64,000 bases of DNA, from contig NZ_BAABAY010000006.1 of the NCBI RefSeq assembly GCF_039537665.1, forward strand, positions 223,769 through 287,768. Direction: 5' to 3'. The notes beneath the pieces were generated by a model that was given only the letters and a program-made list of their open reading frames with translations, made no database searches and was not told the origin of the DNA. This document shows, one piece after another, positions 56,360 through 64,000 of this stretch; within the stretch, counting starts at the first letter, position 1; every line of letters starts with the position of its first letter. The DNA comes from Gaetbulibacter_A aestuarii (GTDB taxonomy: Bacteria; Bacteroidota; Bacteroidia; Flavobacteriales; Flavobacteriaceae). Made by a program: the position numbers and the translations under genes.

Positions 56360-56923
56360 ATGAAGCAGATCTTTCTTTTTTTTAGTCTCATTGGTATTAT
56401 TTTTTTCAGTTGCGACGGTCGCTATCACCATTACGACACAAATGCGGAGGTTTTGAAAAAAAGCCGGTTATATAACTCGTTTTCCAAACAAATCGAATTT
56501 ATTCCAGAGAAAAGTGTGGAAATTCAAACGGATACGATTTTGTCCAACGGCTTTGAACTTCATCTGAAATACACAGCTCTCGATGATCAATATAAAAAGT
56601 TTACACTTCAAACAAACCCACCGAAAGAGCTGAATTATTTGGAATTTGGATCAGAGGTTGTATGTAAAAAATCTGGTAACATTATATTAAATAAAAGAAT
56701 CGATAAATCGCTTTTTACAAATTTTAAAATTTCGGAATCTTGGGATCTCGCAATTATGCAATACGTTTGGATAGATTACGAAAGCTCCTTAAATGAAAAG
56801 GTTTGTTTGAAAACAGCTTTTTATTTTCCAGAAACGCGTTCATATCGCGATTTTACCATAGAAATTGATGATGAAGGTGAAATGCATATCAAGCAAAATT
56901 CATTTGTTTCAAAATTATCTTAA
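56360..56923 (+). CDS. Hypothetical lipoprotein
   Basis: 187 aa. Signal MKQIFLFFSLIGIIFFSC, lipidated Cys at residue 18. The mature part begins DGRYHHYDTNAEVLKKSRLY and continues with beta-rich segments such as 'SNGFELHLKYTALDDQYKKF'. I do not recognise the family. It lies 20 nt after dnaX and 3 nt before miaE on the same strand, so it could belong to the dnaX transcript. Confidence 0.75.
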   Translation: MKQIFLFFSLIGIIFFSCDGRYHHYDTNAEVLKKSRLYNSFSKQIEFIPEKSVEIQTDTILSNGFELHLKYTALDDQYKKFTLQTNPPKELNYLEFGSEVVCKKSGNIILNKRIDKSLFTNFKISESWDLAIMQYVWIDYESSLNEKVCLKTAFYFPETRSYRDFTIEIDDEGEMHIKQNSFVSKLS

Positions 56924-56926
56924 ATT

Positions 56927-57508
56927 ATGCTTGGACTAAAATTACCAACAGACCCAAGATGGGTTAATATTGTTGAGAAAAATATTGAAGACATCTTAAC
57001 GGACCATGCCTTTTGTGAACAAAAAGCAGCGAGTACCGCGATCTCGCTCATTGTAAGTTTTCCGGAATATACGGATCTGGTCAAGGAAATGACTGCTTTG
57101 GTTAAAGAAGAGATCAGTCATTTTAAAATGGTTCACGATAAAATCATTGAGCGCGGCTGGACACTGGGTCGTGATCGTAAAGATGACTATGTAAATAAGT
57201 TGGTGCAATATTTTCCGAAGGGAGGCAGCAGAACAGATCAGCTCGTTCATCGCTTACTTTATGCCGCTTTGATAGAAGCCCGAAGTTGTGAACGCTTCCG
57301 ATTGCTTTCAGAAGAACTTGAAGACCAGGAATTAGCTACATTTTACAGAAATTTAATGGTAAGCGAAGCGAATCACTACACTATGTTTCTCGGTTTTGCC
57401 AGACAATATGGCGATCGCAGAGTGGTTGATAAAAAATGGCAGGATTTATTAGATTATGAAGCCCAAATTATGGTCGACCTCAGTAAATCTGAAACCATTC
57501 ACGGTTAA
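56927..57508 (+). CDS. miaE: tRNA-(ms2io6A)-hydroxylase
   Basis: 193 aa. A ferritin-like di-iron enzyme that hydroxylates the isopentenyl group of ms2i6A37 in tRNA using oxygen. The di-iron ligands are in two E...ExxH-like helices: 'EISHFKMVHDKIIERG', 'EARSCERFRLLSEELEDQEL' and 'MVSEANHYTMFLGFARQYGD'. This fits the family in length and motifs. Its stop overlaps the convergent outer-membrane gene by 4 nt. Confidence 0.93.
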   Translation: MLGLKLPTDPRWVNIVEKNIEDILTDHAFCEQKAASTAISLIVSFPEYTDLVKEMTALVKEEISHFKMVHDKIIERGWTLGRDRKDDYVNKLVQYFPKGGSRTDQLVHRLLYAALIEARSCERFRLLSEELEDQELATFYRNLMVSEANHYTMFLGFARQYGDRRVVDKKWQDLLDYEAQIMVDLSKSETIHG

Positions 57509-58107
57509 AATTTATAACCAATCCCTATTTGTAAAGTTCTGTTTTTAGCTGAAACGCCGTAATCGGTGTCAAAAATATTGGTTAGGCCATAATTGTAACG
57601 CAGATCAGCAAACATCACATAATTGATTTTATATTCCAAACCTGCAACACCGGAGAACGCAAGGTCCTGAAGGTTGTCGTCTACTTTTGGAATATTCAAA
57701 CCTACTTGCGGACCTAAGCCAAATTTTATTTTTTCGCTTATTCTAAATTGAAGCATTACAGGTAATTGAATATAATCTAAATGTAATTCTTCTTTATTAG
57801 CGCCTTCGGCTGAAAATTGAAGCTCTGGAATTAAAGCAACGGTTCTAGACAAACCTAAGTGGGCTAAAAACCCAATGTACATGCTATTTCGGTGTTTATT
57901 GGTAACGTTGGGAACACCATCAAAATCTAAATTTGAAATAGTCATTCCGCCACGCACCCCAAACTTAATACCTTGCATCCCGCCTACCGGTTCTTGCTCC
58001 TGGTATTCATCAGTGCTTTGGTTAGGATCTGCTTTCGGTTGGTCTTCCTGAGAAAAACCAGATAATGAAAGCGTAAAAAGAAAAAGAAAAAGTAATGTTG
58101 ATTTCAT
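57505..58107 (-). CDS. PorT-like outer-membrane beta-barrel protein
   Basis: 200 aa. The signal peptide (MKSTLLFLFLFTLSLSGFSQ) is followed by a short acidic linker and an eight-stranded barrel: 'GIKFGVRGGMTISNLDFDGV', 'YIGFLAHLGLSRTVALIPEL', 'FSAEGANKEELHLDYIQLPV', ending in the C-terminal aromatic 'RTLQIGIGYKF'. Part of the porin-family/PorT group. Localised to the outer membrane. Function unknown. No partner genes nearby on the same strand. Confidence 0.85.
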   Translation of the reverse strand: MKSTLLFLFLFTLSLSGFSQEDQPKADPNQSTDEYQEQEPVGGMQGIKFGVRGGMTISNLDFDGVPNVTNKHRNSMYIGFLAHLGLSRTVALIPELQFSAEGANKEELHLDYIQLPVMLQFRISEKIKFGLGPQVGLNIPKVDDNLQDLAFSGVAGLEYKINYVMFADLRYNYGLTNIFDTDYGVSAKNRTLQIGIGYKF

Positions 58108-58274
58108 AAGCTTTAGCTTTAAAGTTAAGTTTAAAAGTAAATTTTATCAGATTTTTTAAATCTGATTTACTTCGTGTAAATGTTTGGGAGCGTATAACTT
58201 AGTTATACAATTCGAAAACGAATATAGAAGAAAAGCTCTTAAAAAAACTATTTTAAAAGTTGAAGTGCAAAATT

Positions 58275-59180
58275 TTACTGTGTATTGCTCGAAACAGTAT
58301 CGTAGTATATACTTTTTATGATGCCATCGGCCAATCCGATTTTAGGAACTATGATGTTTTTGGCACTGCTCCATTTCATGGCTGAAAGGTAAATTCGCAT
58401 TGCCGGAATAATGACATCGGCACGGTCTTGATTCAAGTTGAGTTCTGTAATACGCTCTTCATAAGAGTAACTTTGCAAGGTATTGTAATACGAGGTCATG
58501 TAGAAATAAGACAAAGGTTTTCCAAGTTTTTTACCTGAATTTTTAAATATCTTATTTATATTTCCTCCGGAACCAATCACTGTGATCTTCTCATATTTCT
58601 TGGTATACTGGGCTATCCATACTTGTAGTTCATCCCAGGCTTCCTTACTCACCATATCATTCAACAATCTTACAGTTCCTATTTTAAAAGATCGGGAAAT
58701 AACCTTTTCTCCCTGATCAATAATTGAAAACTCAGTACTTCCGCCACCAACATCAACATATAAGTAGGTTTTGGAATCGTCAATAAAGGTATTTAGGTCG
58801 GTAGCTGCAATAATTGCGGCTTCCTCTTCACCGTCGATGATATCAATACTAATATCAGCATGTTTCTTAATCATCTCAGCCACTTCTCTGCCATTAGACG
58901 ATTCGCGCATAGCGGAAGTTGCACAAGCTTTATATTTTACCACTTTATGTGAATTCATTAACAGTTTAAAAGCCAGCATGGTATCCAGCATACGTTTGGT
59001 ATTTTCTTTTGATATCTTTTGTTTTACAAAAACATCCGCTCCCAATCGGATGGGTACTCGCACCAATGAATTCTTTTTAAATTGAACAGGTTTTCCTTTT
59101 TGTTCAATAATATTTGAAATTAGCAAACGCACGGCATTCGATCCGATATCAATGGCTGCATATTTTTTTATTGAAAGCAT
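58275..59180 (-). CDS. ppx: Exopolyphosphatase (Ppx/GppA family)
   Basis: 301 aa. Actin-like ATPase fold with 'YAAIDIGSNAVRLLIS' (phosphate 1), the central 'ATSAMRESSNGREVAEMI', 'IIDGEEEAAI', and 'YLYVDVGGGSTEFSI' (phosphate 2). Only the catalytic core is present, shorter than the about 500-aa E. coli Ppx, matching GppA-like short forms. It degrades polyphosphate or pppGpp. It follows ppk by 1 nt, so the two are cotranscribed and probably balance polyphosphate levels. Confidence 0.94.
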   Translation of the reverse strand: MLSIKKYAAIDIGSNAVRLLISNIIEQKGKPVQFKKNSLVRVPIRLGADVFVKQKISKENTKRMLDTMLAFKLLMNSHKVVKYKACATSAMRESSNGREVAEMIKKHADISIDIIDGEEEAAIIAATDLNTFIDDSKTYLYVDVGGGSTEFSIIDQGEKVISRSFKIGTVRLLNDMVSKEAWDELQVWIAQYTKKYEKITVIGSGGNINKIFKNSGKKLGKPLSYFYMTSYYNTLQSYSYEERITELNLNQDRADVIIPAMRIYLSAMKWSSAKNIIVPKIGLADGIIKSIYYDTVSSNTQ

Positions 59181-59181
59181 A

Positions 59182-61248
59182 TTAGCTGTTTAGTTTCTTT
59201 AGGTAATAATCGTAAGTCGCGAACTGTGATCTTACAGGTGCTTCATCATTTTTTCTGTAAATATTTTCTTCAGATCTGTTAATTAATCTGGCCTTTACAT
59301 TATCACTCCAACTAATATTGAAAACATCAATAATTTCTTGCTTAATAGTTTTGTCGTAAATCGGACATGATACTTCCACCCTGCTCTCGATATTACGTGT
59401 CATCCAATCCGCCGAGGAAATATAAACTTTTGAATTACCGTTATTTCCAAAGATATAAACACGAGGATGTTCTAAAAATTTATCAACGATACTAATCACC
59501 TCAATATTCTCACTCATCCCCTTCACACCGGGAATTAAACAACAAATTCCTCTGATGATTAATTGAATTTTCACACCTGCATTACTGGCTTCATATAATT
59601 TATCAACCATGGTATAACTGGACAAGCTATTCAATTTTAAGCGAATTAGTCCCTCTCCGCCTTTTTTAGCGATTTTTATTTCTTCATCAATGAGTTTAAA
59701 AAAGGCTTTCTGGCTATAATGAGGTGAAACGATAAGGTGTTTATAGGTATTAATCTTATAATTGATTTCAAAGAAATTAAATATTTTATCAACGTCTTTA
59801 AGGATCGCTTTATTTGCCGTGAATAGCGTATAATCCGTATAAATTTTTGCCGTTGATTCGTTAAAATTTCCTGTACTTATAAAGCCATAGCGCCTAATCT
59901 TTTCATCTTCTTGTCGTTCAATAACACACATTTTACTGTGTACTTTTAACCCGGGAACGCCGAAAATCAAATTAATACCTTCACTTTGCATTTGCTGTGC
60001 ATAATCAATATTGGCCTGCTCATCAAAACGAGCCCGAAGCTCAATAGAAACCGTAACACTTTTTCCATTTAACGCAGCATTAATCAATGAACTGGCGATA
60101 TGCGAAATTTCGGCCAGGCGGTAAATCGTAATCTTTATGGTTTTAACTTTCGGATCAAGTGCTGCTTCACGCAAAAATTTAACCACATAGGAAAAAGTTT
60201 GATAAGGCGTGTATAGCAAATAGTCCTTCTTTTTAATAGCAGAAAAAAGACTGTCCTGTAAACTTAAGCCTTTAATGGGTAAAGGTTCTATTTTATCGTA
60301 AAGGAGATCCGTTCGGCCTAAACTAGGGAAATTCATGTAATCTCTACGGTTATGGTAACGCCCGCCGGGAATTATGCTATCCGTATTATCGATACCCATT
60401 TTCGACATTAAATATTGAAGGGTTTCCTTATTTATGTTTTTATCATACACAAAGCGCACCGGCTCACTAATCTGACGGTGTTTTACACTTTCAGATATCT
60501 TTTCCATAAAACTCTTACTCAGGTCGCTATCAAAATCTAACTCACCGTCACGTGTAATCTTGATCATATGAGCAGAAATATCTTTATAATCGAAAATATA
60601 GAAGATTTCTTTTAAACAATACCGCAACAGATCATCGATCATGATAATATAACTTTGGTCCCCTTCTTTTGGAAGCACAATAAATCGATTGATAGATTTC
60701 GGAATTTCAATTAGGGCAAACTGCTTTTCACCATTTGAAAGTACCATGCGAACAGCCAAATAAGCGGCACTATCCTTTAAGTTAGGTAACGTTGCCAGGT
60801 CATTAAGAATAATTGTAACCAATGCCGGACTTACCTTTTGAAGAAAATATTTATTGATATAATCCTGATGACTTCCCGCGATCTGGGTTTCATCAATAAT
60901 ATGAATGTTATCCTTTTCAAGTTGTTTTTTAATATTACTTAAAATATCAAGGCTTTCACTTTGCTGATCAATAACAATTTCAGTAATAATCTCTAGAAGC
61001 TCTTTTGCCCGAATACCACCAAGCTCGCTTTTACCACCACGTCCTGCTTCAACAATACGTTTTACAGTGGCGTAGCGTACTTTAAAGAATTCATCGAGAT
61101 TATTTGAAAATATCCCTAAAAAACGAAGCCGCTCTAGCAAGGGAACTTTCTCATCCGACGCTTCCTGAAGAACCCGGGCATTAAATTGAAGCCAGCTGAT
61201 TTCTCTATTGATATAACTATTTTGATTTTGAAGCGTGTTTGGAGTCAT
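59182..61248 (-). CDS. ppk1: Polyphosphate kinase 1
   Basis: 688 aa, starting MTPNTLQNQNSYINREISWL. The ATG at 61248 is preferred to 61272, which lies inside the promoter. It contains the four PPK1 domains: N-terminal 'INREISWLQFNARVLQEASD', head 'LKDSAAYLAVRMVL', and the C-terminal domains with the phosphorylated His437 in 'GVPGLKVHSKMCVIER' and the second His in 'VDKFLEHPRVYIFGNNG'. It makes polyphosphate from ATP at the membrane. First gene of the ppk-ppx pair. Confidence 0.97.
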   Translation of the reverse strand: MTPNTLQNQNSYINREISWLQFNARVLQEASDEKVPLLERLRFLGIFSNNLDEFFKVRYATVKRIVEAGRGGKSELGGIRAKELLEIITEIVIDQQSESLDILSNIKKQLEKDNIHIIDETQIAGSHQDYINKYFLQKVSPALVTIILNDLATLPNLKDSAAYLAVRMVLSNGEKQFALIEIPKSINRFIVLPKEGDQSYIIMIDDLLRYCLKEIFYIFDYKDISAHMIKITRDGELDFDSDLSKSFMEKISESVKHRQISEPVRFVYDKNINKETLQYLMSKMGIDNTDSIIPGGRYHNRRDYMNFPSLGRTDLLYDKIEPLPIKGLSLQDSLFSAIKKKDYLLYTPYQTFSYVVKFLREAALDPKVKTIKITIYRLAEISHIASSLINAALNGKSVTVSIELRARFDEQANIDYAQQMQSEGINLIFGVPGLKVHSKMCVIERQEDEKIRRYGFISTGNFNESTAKIYTDYTLFTANKAILKDVDKIFNFFEINYKINTYKHLIVSPHYSQKAFFKLIDEEIKIAKKGGEGLIRLKLNSLSSYTMVDKLYEASNAGVKIQLIIRGICCLIPGVKGMSENIEVISIVDKFLEHPRVYIFGNNGNSKVYISSADWMTRNIESRVEVSCPIYDKTIKQEIIDVFNISWSDNVKARLINRSEENIYRKNDEAPVRSQFATYDYYLKKLNS

Positions 61249-61269
61249 GAATAAATAAATACTTTGAAA

Positions 61270-61277
61270 CAAATATA
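61270..61277 (-). promoter_or_regulatory. -7 promoter box for ppk-ppx
   Basis: The minus strand reads TATATTTG, 22 bp upstream of ATG 61248; it decides the start. Confidence 0.6.
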
Positions 61278-61341
61278 TTCTATTTCAACGTAAATAAAGA
61301 GAGTTTTTCAGTTAAGAAATGAATAGATTTTTAGAATTATA

Positions 61342-61827
61342 TCATTTTAAATCGGCAGGGAATATCGTAAGTTTCGTAAGTCCGGGTTTCAAATCCTTCC
61401 AATAATTTATATCGAGCTCTAAAACTACTAATCCGGATGTGGGAACATTGTCTATAAATTCACTTCCAAAAGTATTCACGAATGCTGTAAAAGCATGGTT
61501 ATGACCAAAAACCATCAATGAATTAACAGAATCCGAGCAAGATTTAATAGCTTGGGTTAACAATTCGCCTGAAAAATCATATAAATTATGTTGAAAAATG
61601 ACGTTTGAATGATTGATTTTCAAAATTTTAACAAAAATACTACAGGTTTCCGCAGCACGTTTAGCGTCACTTGAAAGTACCAGATCAATACCCATATTTT
61701 CCTTCTGAAAAGCTTGGGCTACCCTATGCGCATCTTCGATTCCACGGGGTTTTAGAGGACGTTCATGATCGATCACATCGTGTTCCCAGGATGATTTTCC
61801 ATGTCTGACAAGAATAATTTTTTTCAT
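61342..61827 (-). CDS. sixA: SixA-type histidine phosphatase
   Basis: 161 aa. 'ILVRHGKSSWEHDVIDHERPLKPRG' carries the phosphoacceptor RHG (His9), with 'LVLSSDAKRAAETCSIF' and 'LMVFGHNHAFTAFVN' (second catalytic His). It matches SixA phosphohistidine phosphatases, which dephosphorylate ArcB-type phosphotransfer domains or nitrogen phosphotransferase components in E. coli. Here it sits 93 nt upstream of ppk1 on the same strand, a pairing repeated in other Flavobacteriaceae as far as I recall, pointing to phosphate or energy signalling. Confidence 0.9.
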   Translation of the reverse strand: MKKIILVRHGKSSWEHDVIDHERPLKPRGIEDAHRVAQAFQKENMGIDLVLSSDAKRAAETCSIFVKILKINHSNVIFQHNLYDFSGELLTQAIKSCSDSVNSLMVFGHNHAFTAFVNTFGSEFIDNVPTSGLVVLELDINYWKDLKPGLTKLTIFPADLK

Positions 61828-61886
61828 TTTTTATCGATGAAATGTTGTTTTTATTCGATAAATTGTTATTTTTACCGATGAAATTA

Positions 61887-61902
61887 ATTTTTAGCTATTA
61901 AC
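61887..61902 (+). repeat. 16-bp direct repeat, copy 1
   Basis: ATTTTTAGCTATTAAC occurs here and again at 62263-62278, 376 bp later, both upstream of the adhesin gene. The chance of a 16-mer recurring that close by accident is low even in AT-rich DNA. It may be a regulator-binding or processing site. Confidence 0.5.
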
Positions 61903-62134
61903 AATAAACCATAAAATTACACAAAAACCTACGAAGGACAGTATCCGAAAAACGCTTAAATCTTAAAACATATTGAGTTTCTAGTTCACTATCGACGAAA
62001 GGAATCTTTTCAACGATATAGGACTTTAAAACTTCCCTTAAACGTTTTTTTGGGTTATTTAACATTTTTTTTTGAAGAAATTAAGCTTGTTAGCTTCCTT
62101 TGTTTCACCTACTTACACCAAAACACGAATTATC

Positions 62135-62236
62135 ATGACCCCAAAATCGAATAATCCATACCAGAATGGGCCTTGTGCTCAAAATTTCCCTCACAAATTT
62201 ATTGTTAAACCACTAAGTGAAACGCAAAGCATTTAG
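62135..62236 (+). CDS. 33-aa candidate small ORF
   Basis: 33 aa, start MTPKSNNPYQNGPCAQ, end KPLSETQSI. It lies between sixA and the adhesin, with an A-rich region before the ATG. There is no homology support, so it may be chance. The 469-bp gap it occupies otherwise holds the 16-bp direct repeat and a TTTAGAG/CTCTAAA dyad (62232-62258) around its stop codon that may form a hairpin. Confidence 0.25.
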   Translation: MTPKSNNPYQNGPCAQNFPHKFIVKPLSETQSI

Positions 62237-62262
62237 AGGCATTTTTTTATTGCTCTAAATCT

Positions 62263-62278
62263 ATTTTTAGCTATTAAC
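62263..62278 (+). repeat. 16-bp direct repeat, copy 2
   Basis: ATTTTTAGCTATTAAC again, ending 18 bp before the adhesin ATG, so this copy lies in the probable leader or promoter region. Confidence 0.5.
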
Positions 62279-62296
62279 CACTAACATTTTTGTGAT

Positions 62297-64000
62297 ATGG
62301 GAAAACATTACAAAAGTAACTATAGAAAATCTGGTAATTTGAAAGTAATTTATTTTACTTTCCTATTTTGTTTCCTTTTGTTTGGATTCCAAGGAAACTC
62401 CCAGCAAATATTAACCCCTGATAATAATATTGATTGTACAACAGATCCTGACGGGGGAAATTGTTCTTCAAGTAATGTTAAAATATTAGGTGCTTACATT
62501 GGAGACGCAAATGGAAACGTAGTCAACGATAATAATGTCGGAACTTATAGTGATACAGACTTATTTTACGTTTACGTTAAAGTTGATGCTAGTGGGCAAG
62601 GAAAATATGATCTTTATGCTCAGTTTTATCTGATTGATCTTTCAGAAGGAGGTAGTACCTCATTTGTAAAAGCCTTCACACCTGGATTAATTGTTACCGG
62701 AGATTATAAAATTGATTATCCCATTGAAAATTATGTCTCTAATGGTCAAGTTAATCTAGTTATAGGATTAGAAGACATTTTAATTTCATGGGATAATAAG
62801 AATGATAATACACCGACTTGTCCAACAGGAAACTACTCCACCTGTAATGGTGGTATACCAGATATTGTTGCCGAAGGGCCTTTTAAAGTTTATTCAAAGT
62901 ACGACCCCATATTGTGTAATGGTGATACTACTGATGTTACTATTGGAGTAAGTGGTGGAACTACGCCCTATAATTATACCATTGATTCCAATAATACAGG
63001 AGGAACTGCGACTTGGACTTCTCCAACGCTTATATTTAATGGAGCTTCTAGCGGTACAATAAGTGTTACACTCACAGATAGTAATAGTCACTCAGAGACC
63101 ATTACTGTTAATTTAACAGAACCAACGGAACTCGTTAACACAACTGATCCAAGCTCAGGTAATTTAGATTGTGCATCCTCTACAACGGATGCTTCATTTA
63201 CTGCTAGTGGTGGTACGGCACCTTACACTTATACCATTGATAATAATACAACCGGAGGTACCGCCAGTTGGACTGCTCCAACACTAACGTTTACTGGGGC
63301 ATCTAATGGTACAATTACTGTAACCTTTACTGATGCCAATGGTTGTAGTGCAACAAATAGTATTGCGTTTAACTATAGCGATAACTCACCGCCTACAATA
63401 ACATGTCCTACAGCTGTGACGGCTAATACTTCTGATGATGGAACTGGAAATTGCACCACATCCGTTGATTTAGGAACTCCTTTAACAAATGATAATTGCG
63501 GTGTTAAATCCGTAACGGCCTCAGTAGATGGAGGTATTATTGACCCTACTACCTATTTGTTTTCAACTGGAAGTACAGACGTTACCTGGACAGTAACTGA
63601 TAACTCTGATAACATTGCAACTTGTGTGCAAACGGTTACCGTGGTTGATAATGAACATCCTGGATTTAATGCACCTGCAAATATTGTTTTAGAGTGTGAT
63701 CAAGATACCTCTGATCTGAGTATCACTGGAAACCCTAATATTTATGGTGATAATTGCGATCCTAATCCGGTTGTAACATATTCTGATGCAATAACAGAAG
63801 GAATTTGTGCAAATTCTTATACGATAACAAGAACCTGGAGAGTTACTGATGTATCAGGAAATTATCATGATCACAACCAAATAATTTTTGTTGAAGATAC
63901 TACCGATCCTACAGCATCTAATCCTGCACCTATTACCGTGCAGTGTGCTGATGATGTGCCTGCTCCGGATATCTCCGTAGTAACAGATGAAGCTGATAAC
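62297..64000 (+). CDS. Large cell-surface adhesin with SprB and HYR-like repeats, 5' part
   Basis: At least 568 aa; the frame stays open to the window edge, so the C-terminus is missing. A signal peptide follows a basic start (MGKHYKSNYRKSGNLKVIYF). A beta-rich domain comes first (about 35-190), then SprB-type repeats: 'VSGGTTPYNYTIDSNNTGGT' and 'ASGGTAPYTYTIDNNTTGGT', 73-77 residues apart. Next is an HYR-like domain with 'PPTITCPTAVTA...VTDNSDNIATCVQTVTV', then a repeat rich in Cys/Asp ('DCD' type, 'NYGDNCDPNPVVTYSDAI'). This matches huge type IX-secreted gliding adhesins of Bacteroidetes. Glycine/Asp-rich strands suggest calcium binding. Confidence 0.85.
   Translation, partial: MGKHYKSNYRKSGNLKVIYFTFLFCFLLFGFQGNSQQILTPDNNIDCTTDPDGGNCSSSNVKILGAYIGDANGNVVNDNNVGTYSDTDLFYVYVKVDASGQGKYDLYAQFYLIDLSEGGSTSFVKAFTPGLIVTGDYKIDYPIENYVSNGQVNLVIGLEDILISWDNKNDNTPTCPTGNYSTCNGGIPDIVAEGPFKVYSKYDPILCNGDTTDVTIGVSGGTTPYNYTIDSNNTGGTATWTSPTLIFNGASSGTISVTLTDSNSHSETITVNLTEPTELVNTTDPSSGNLDCASSTTDASFTASGGTAPYTYTIDNNTTGGTASWTAPTLTFTGASNGTITVTFTDANGCSATNSIAFNYSDNSPPTITCPTAVTANTSDDGTGNCTTSVDLGTPLTNDNCGVKSVTASVDGGIIDPTTYLFSTGSTDVTWTVTDNSDNIATCVQTVTVVDNEHPGFNAPANIVLECDQDTSDLSITGNPNIYGDNCDPNPVVTYSDAITEGICANSYTITRTWRVTDVSGNYHDHNQIIFVEDTTDPTASNPAPITVQCADDVPAPDISVVTDEADN

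Noticed and set aside
58351..58375. TTGGCAC inside ppx as another sigma-54 promoter
   Set aside because: Lies in a coding region of the minus-strand gene and has no TTG element at the -12 spacing.
62894..63091. Minus-strand ORF opposite the adhesin
   Set aside because: Antisense by-product of repetitive Ser/Thr/Gly codons in the adhesin.
1..64000. Mobile elements, prophage or defence island
   Set aside because: No transposase, integrase, terminal repeats or phage genes; the helicases are isolated and lack restriction or defence partners.

Overview
The window is a 64 kb chromosomal segment of a member of the Bacteroidetes, most likely a marine or environmental Flavobacteriaceae. The evidence is: AT-rich DNA; no Shine-Dalgarno sites but A-rich tracts in front of start codons; many promoters with the Bacteroidetes -7 box TAnnTTTG a short distance (about 10-60 nt) upstream of starts; and family members typical of the group (DUF3667, DUF3822, SprB-like adhesin, fused branched-chain E1, YfhO). 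No insertion sequence, phage gene, CRISPR array or tRNA was seen, so this looks like stable core chromosome with a few lineage-specific islands.

Layout. 1-5.6 kb: end of an HTH regulator, small envelope proteins, a PhnP-like metallo-hydrolase divergent from a conserved Bacteroidetes protein, peroxiredoxin Q divergent from a cysteine-free endonuclease III, a 48-aa protein and an ECF sigma factor. 5.8-12.1 kb: uvrA, a DUF3667 membrane protein, and two secreted paralogues, each behind the same sigma-54-like promoter. 12.2-24.3 kb: envelope glycan genes (YfhO, GT4, GT9, EamA exporter), an intradiol-dioxygenase-like protein without its iron ligands, a Tat-exported aminotransferase coupled to an AEC permease, and a helicase. 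24.5-25.7 kb: an unusual cluster of two tandem 28-codon ORFs, a 44-codon ORF and an orphan ExbD with a CXXCH motif. 25.7-35.3 kb: fused E1 dehydrogenase, 2OG oxygenase, SUI1 factor, DUF1835, nucleoside phosphorylase, a binding-protein-like cytosolic protein, a TlpA-like lipoprotein and NAD(P)HX repair. 35.4-43.4 kb: threonine operon thrABC behind an apparent 35-aa threonine-rich leader peptide, then gcvT, an epimerase, pterin dehydratase and YebC. 43.4-54.1 kb: NYN nuclease, metzincin-type protease, LPS genes (acyltransferase, KdnB, HAD phosphatase, KdsB), a RecD-like helicase, DUF3822 and rsmD. 54.1-61.8 kb: RNase P RNA (minus strand), dnaX, miaE, an outer-membrane barrel protein, and a polyphosphate cluster sixA-ppk-ppx. 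61.9-64 kb: the 5' end of a large adhesin with SprB and HYR-type repeats, running off the window.

How the genes work together: thrL-thrABC forms a complete aspartate-to-threonine module (apart from aspartate semialdehyde dehydrogenase). KdsB and KdnB point to an inner core based on 8-amino-Kdo. sixA-ppk-ppx handles polyphosphate. The best candidates for something undescribed are the tandem 28-aa microproteins (24595-24814), the threonine leader (35431-35538) and the paired sigma-54-like promoters (9782-9798, 10701-10717). All family assignments come from reading motifs by eye; no database search was run.
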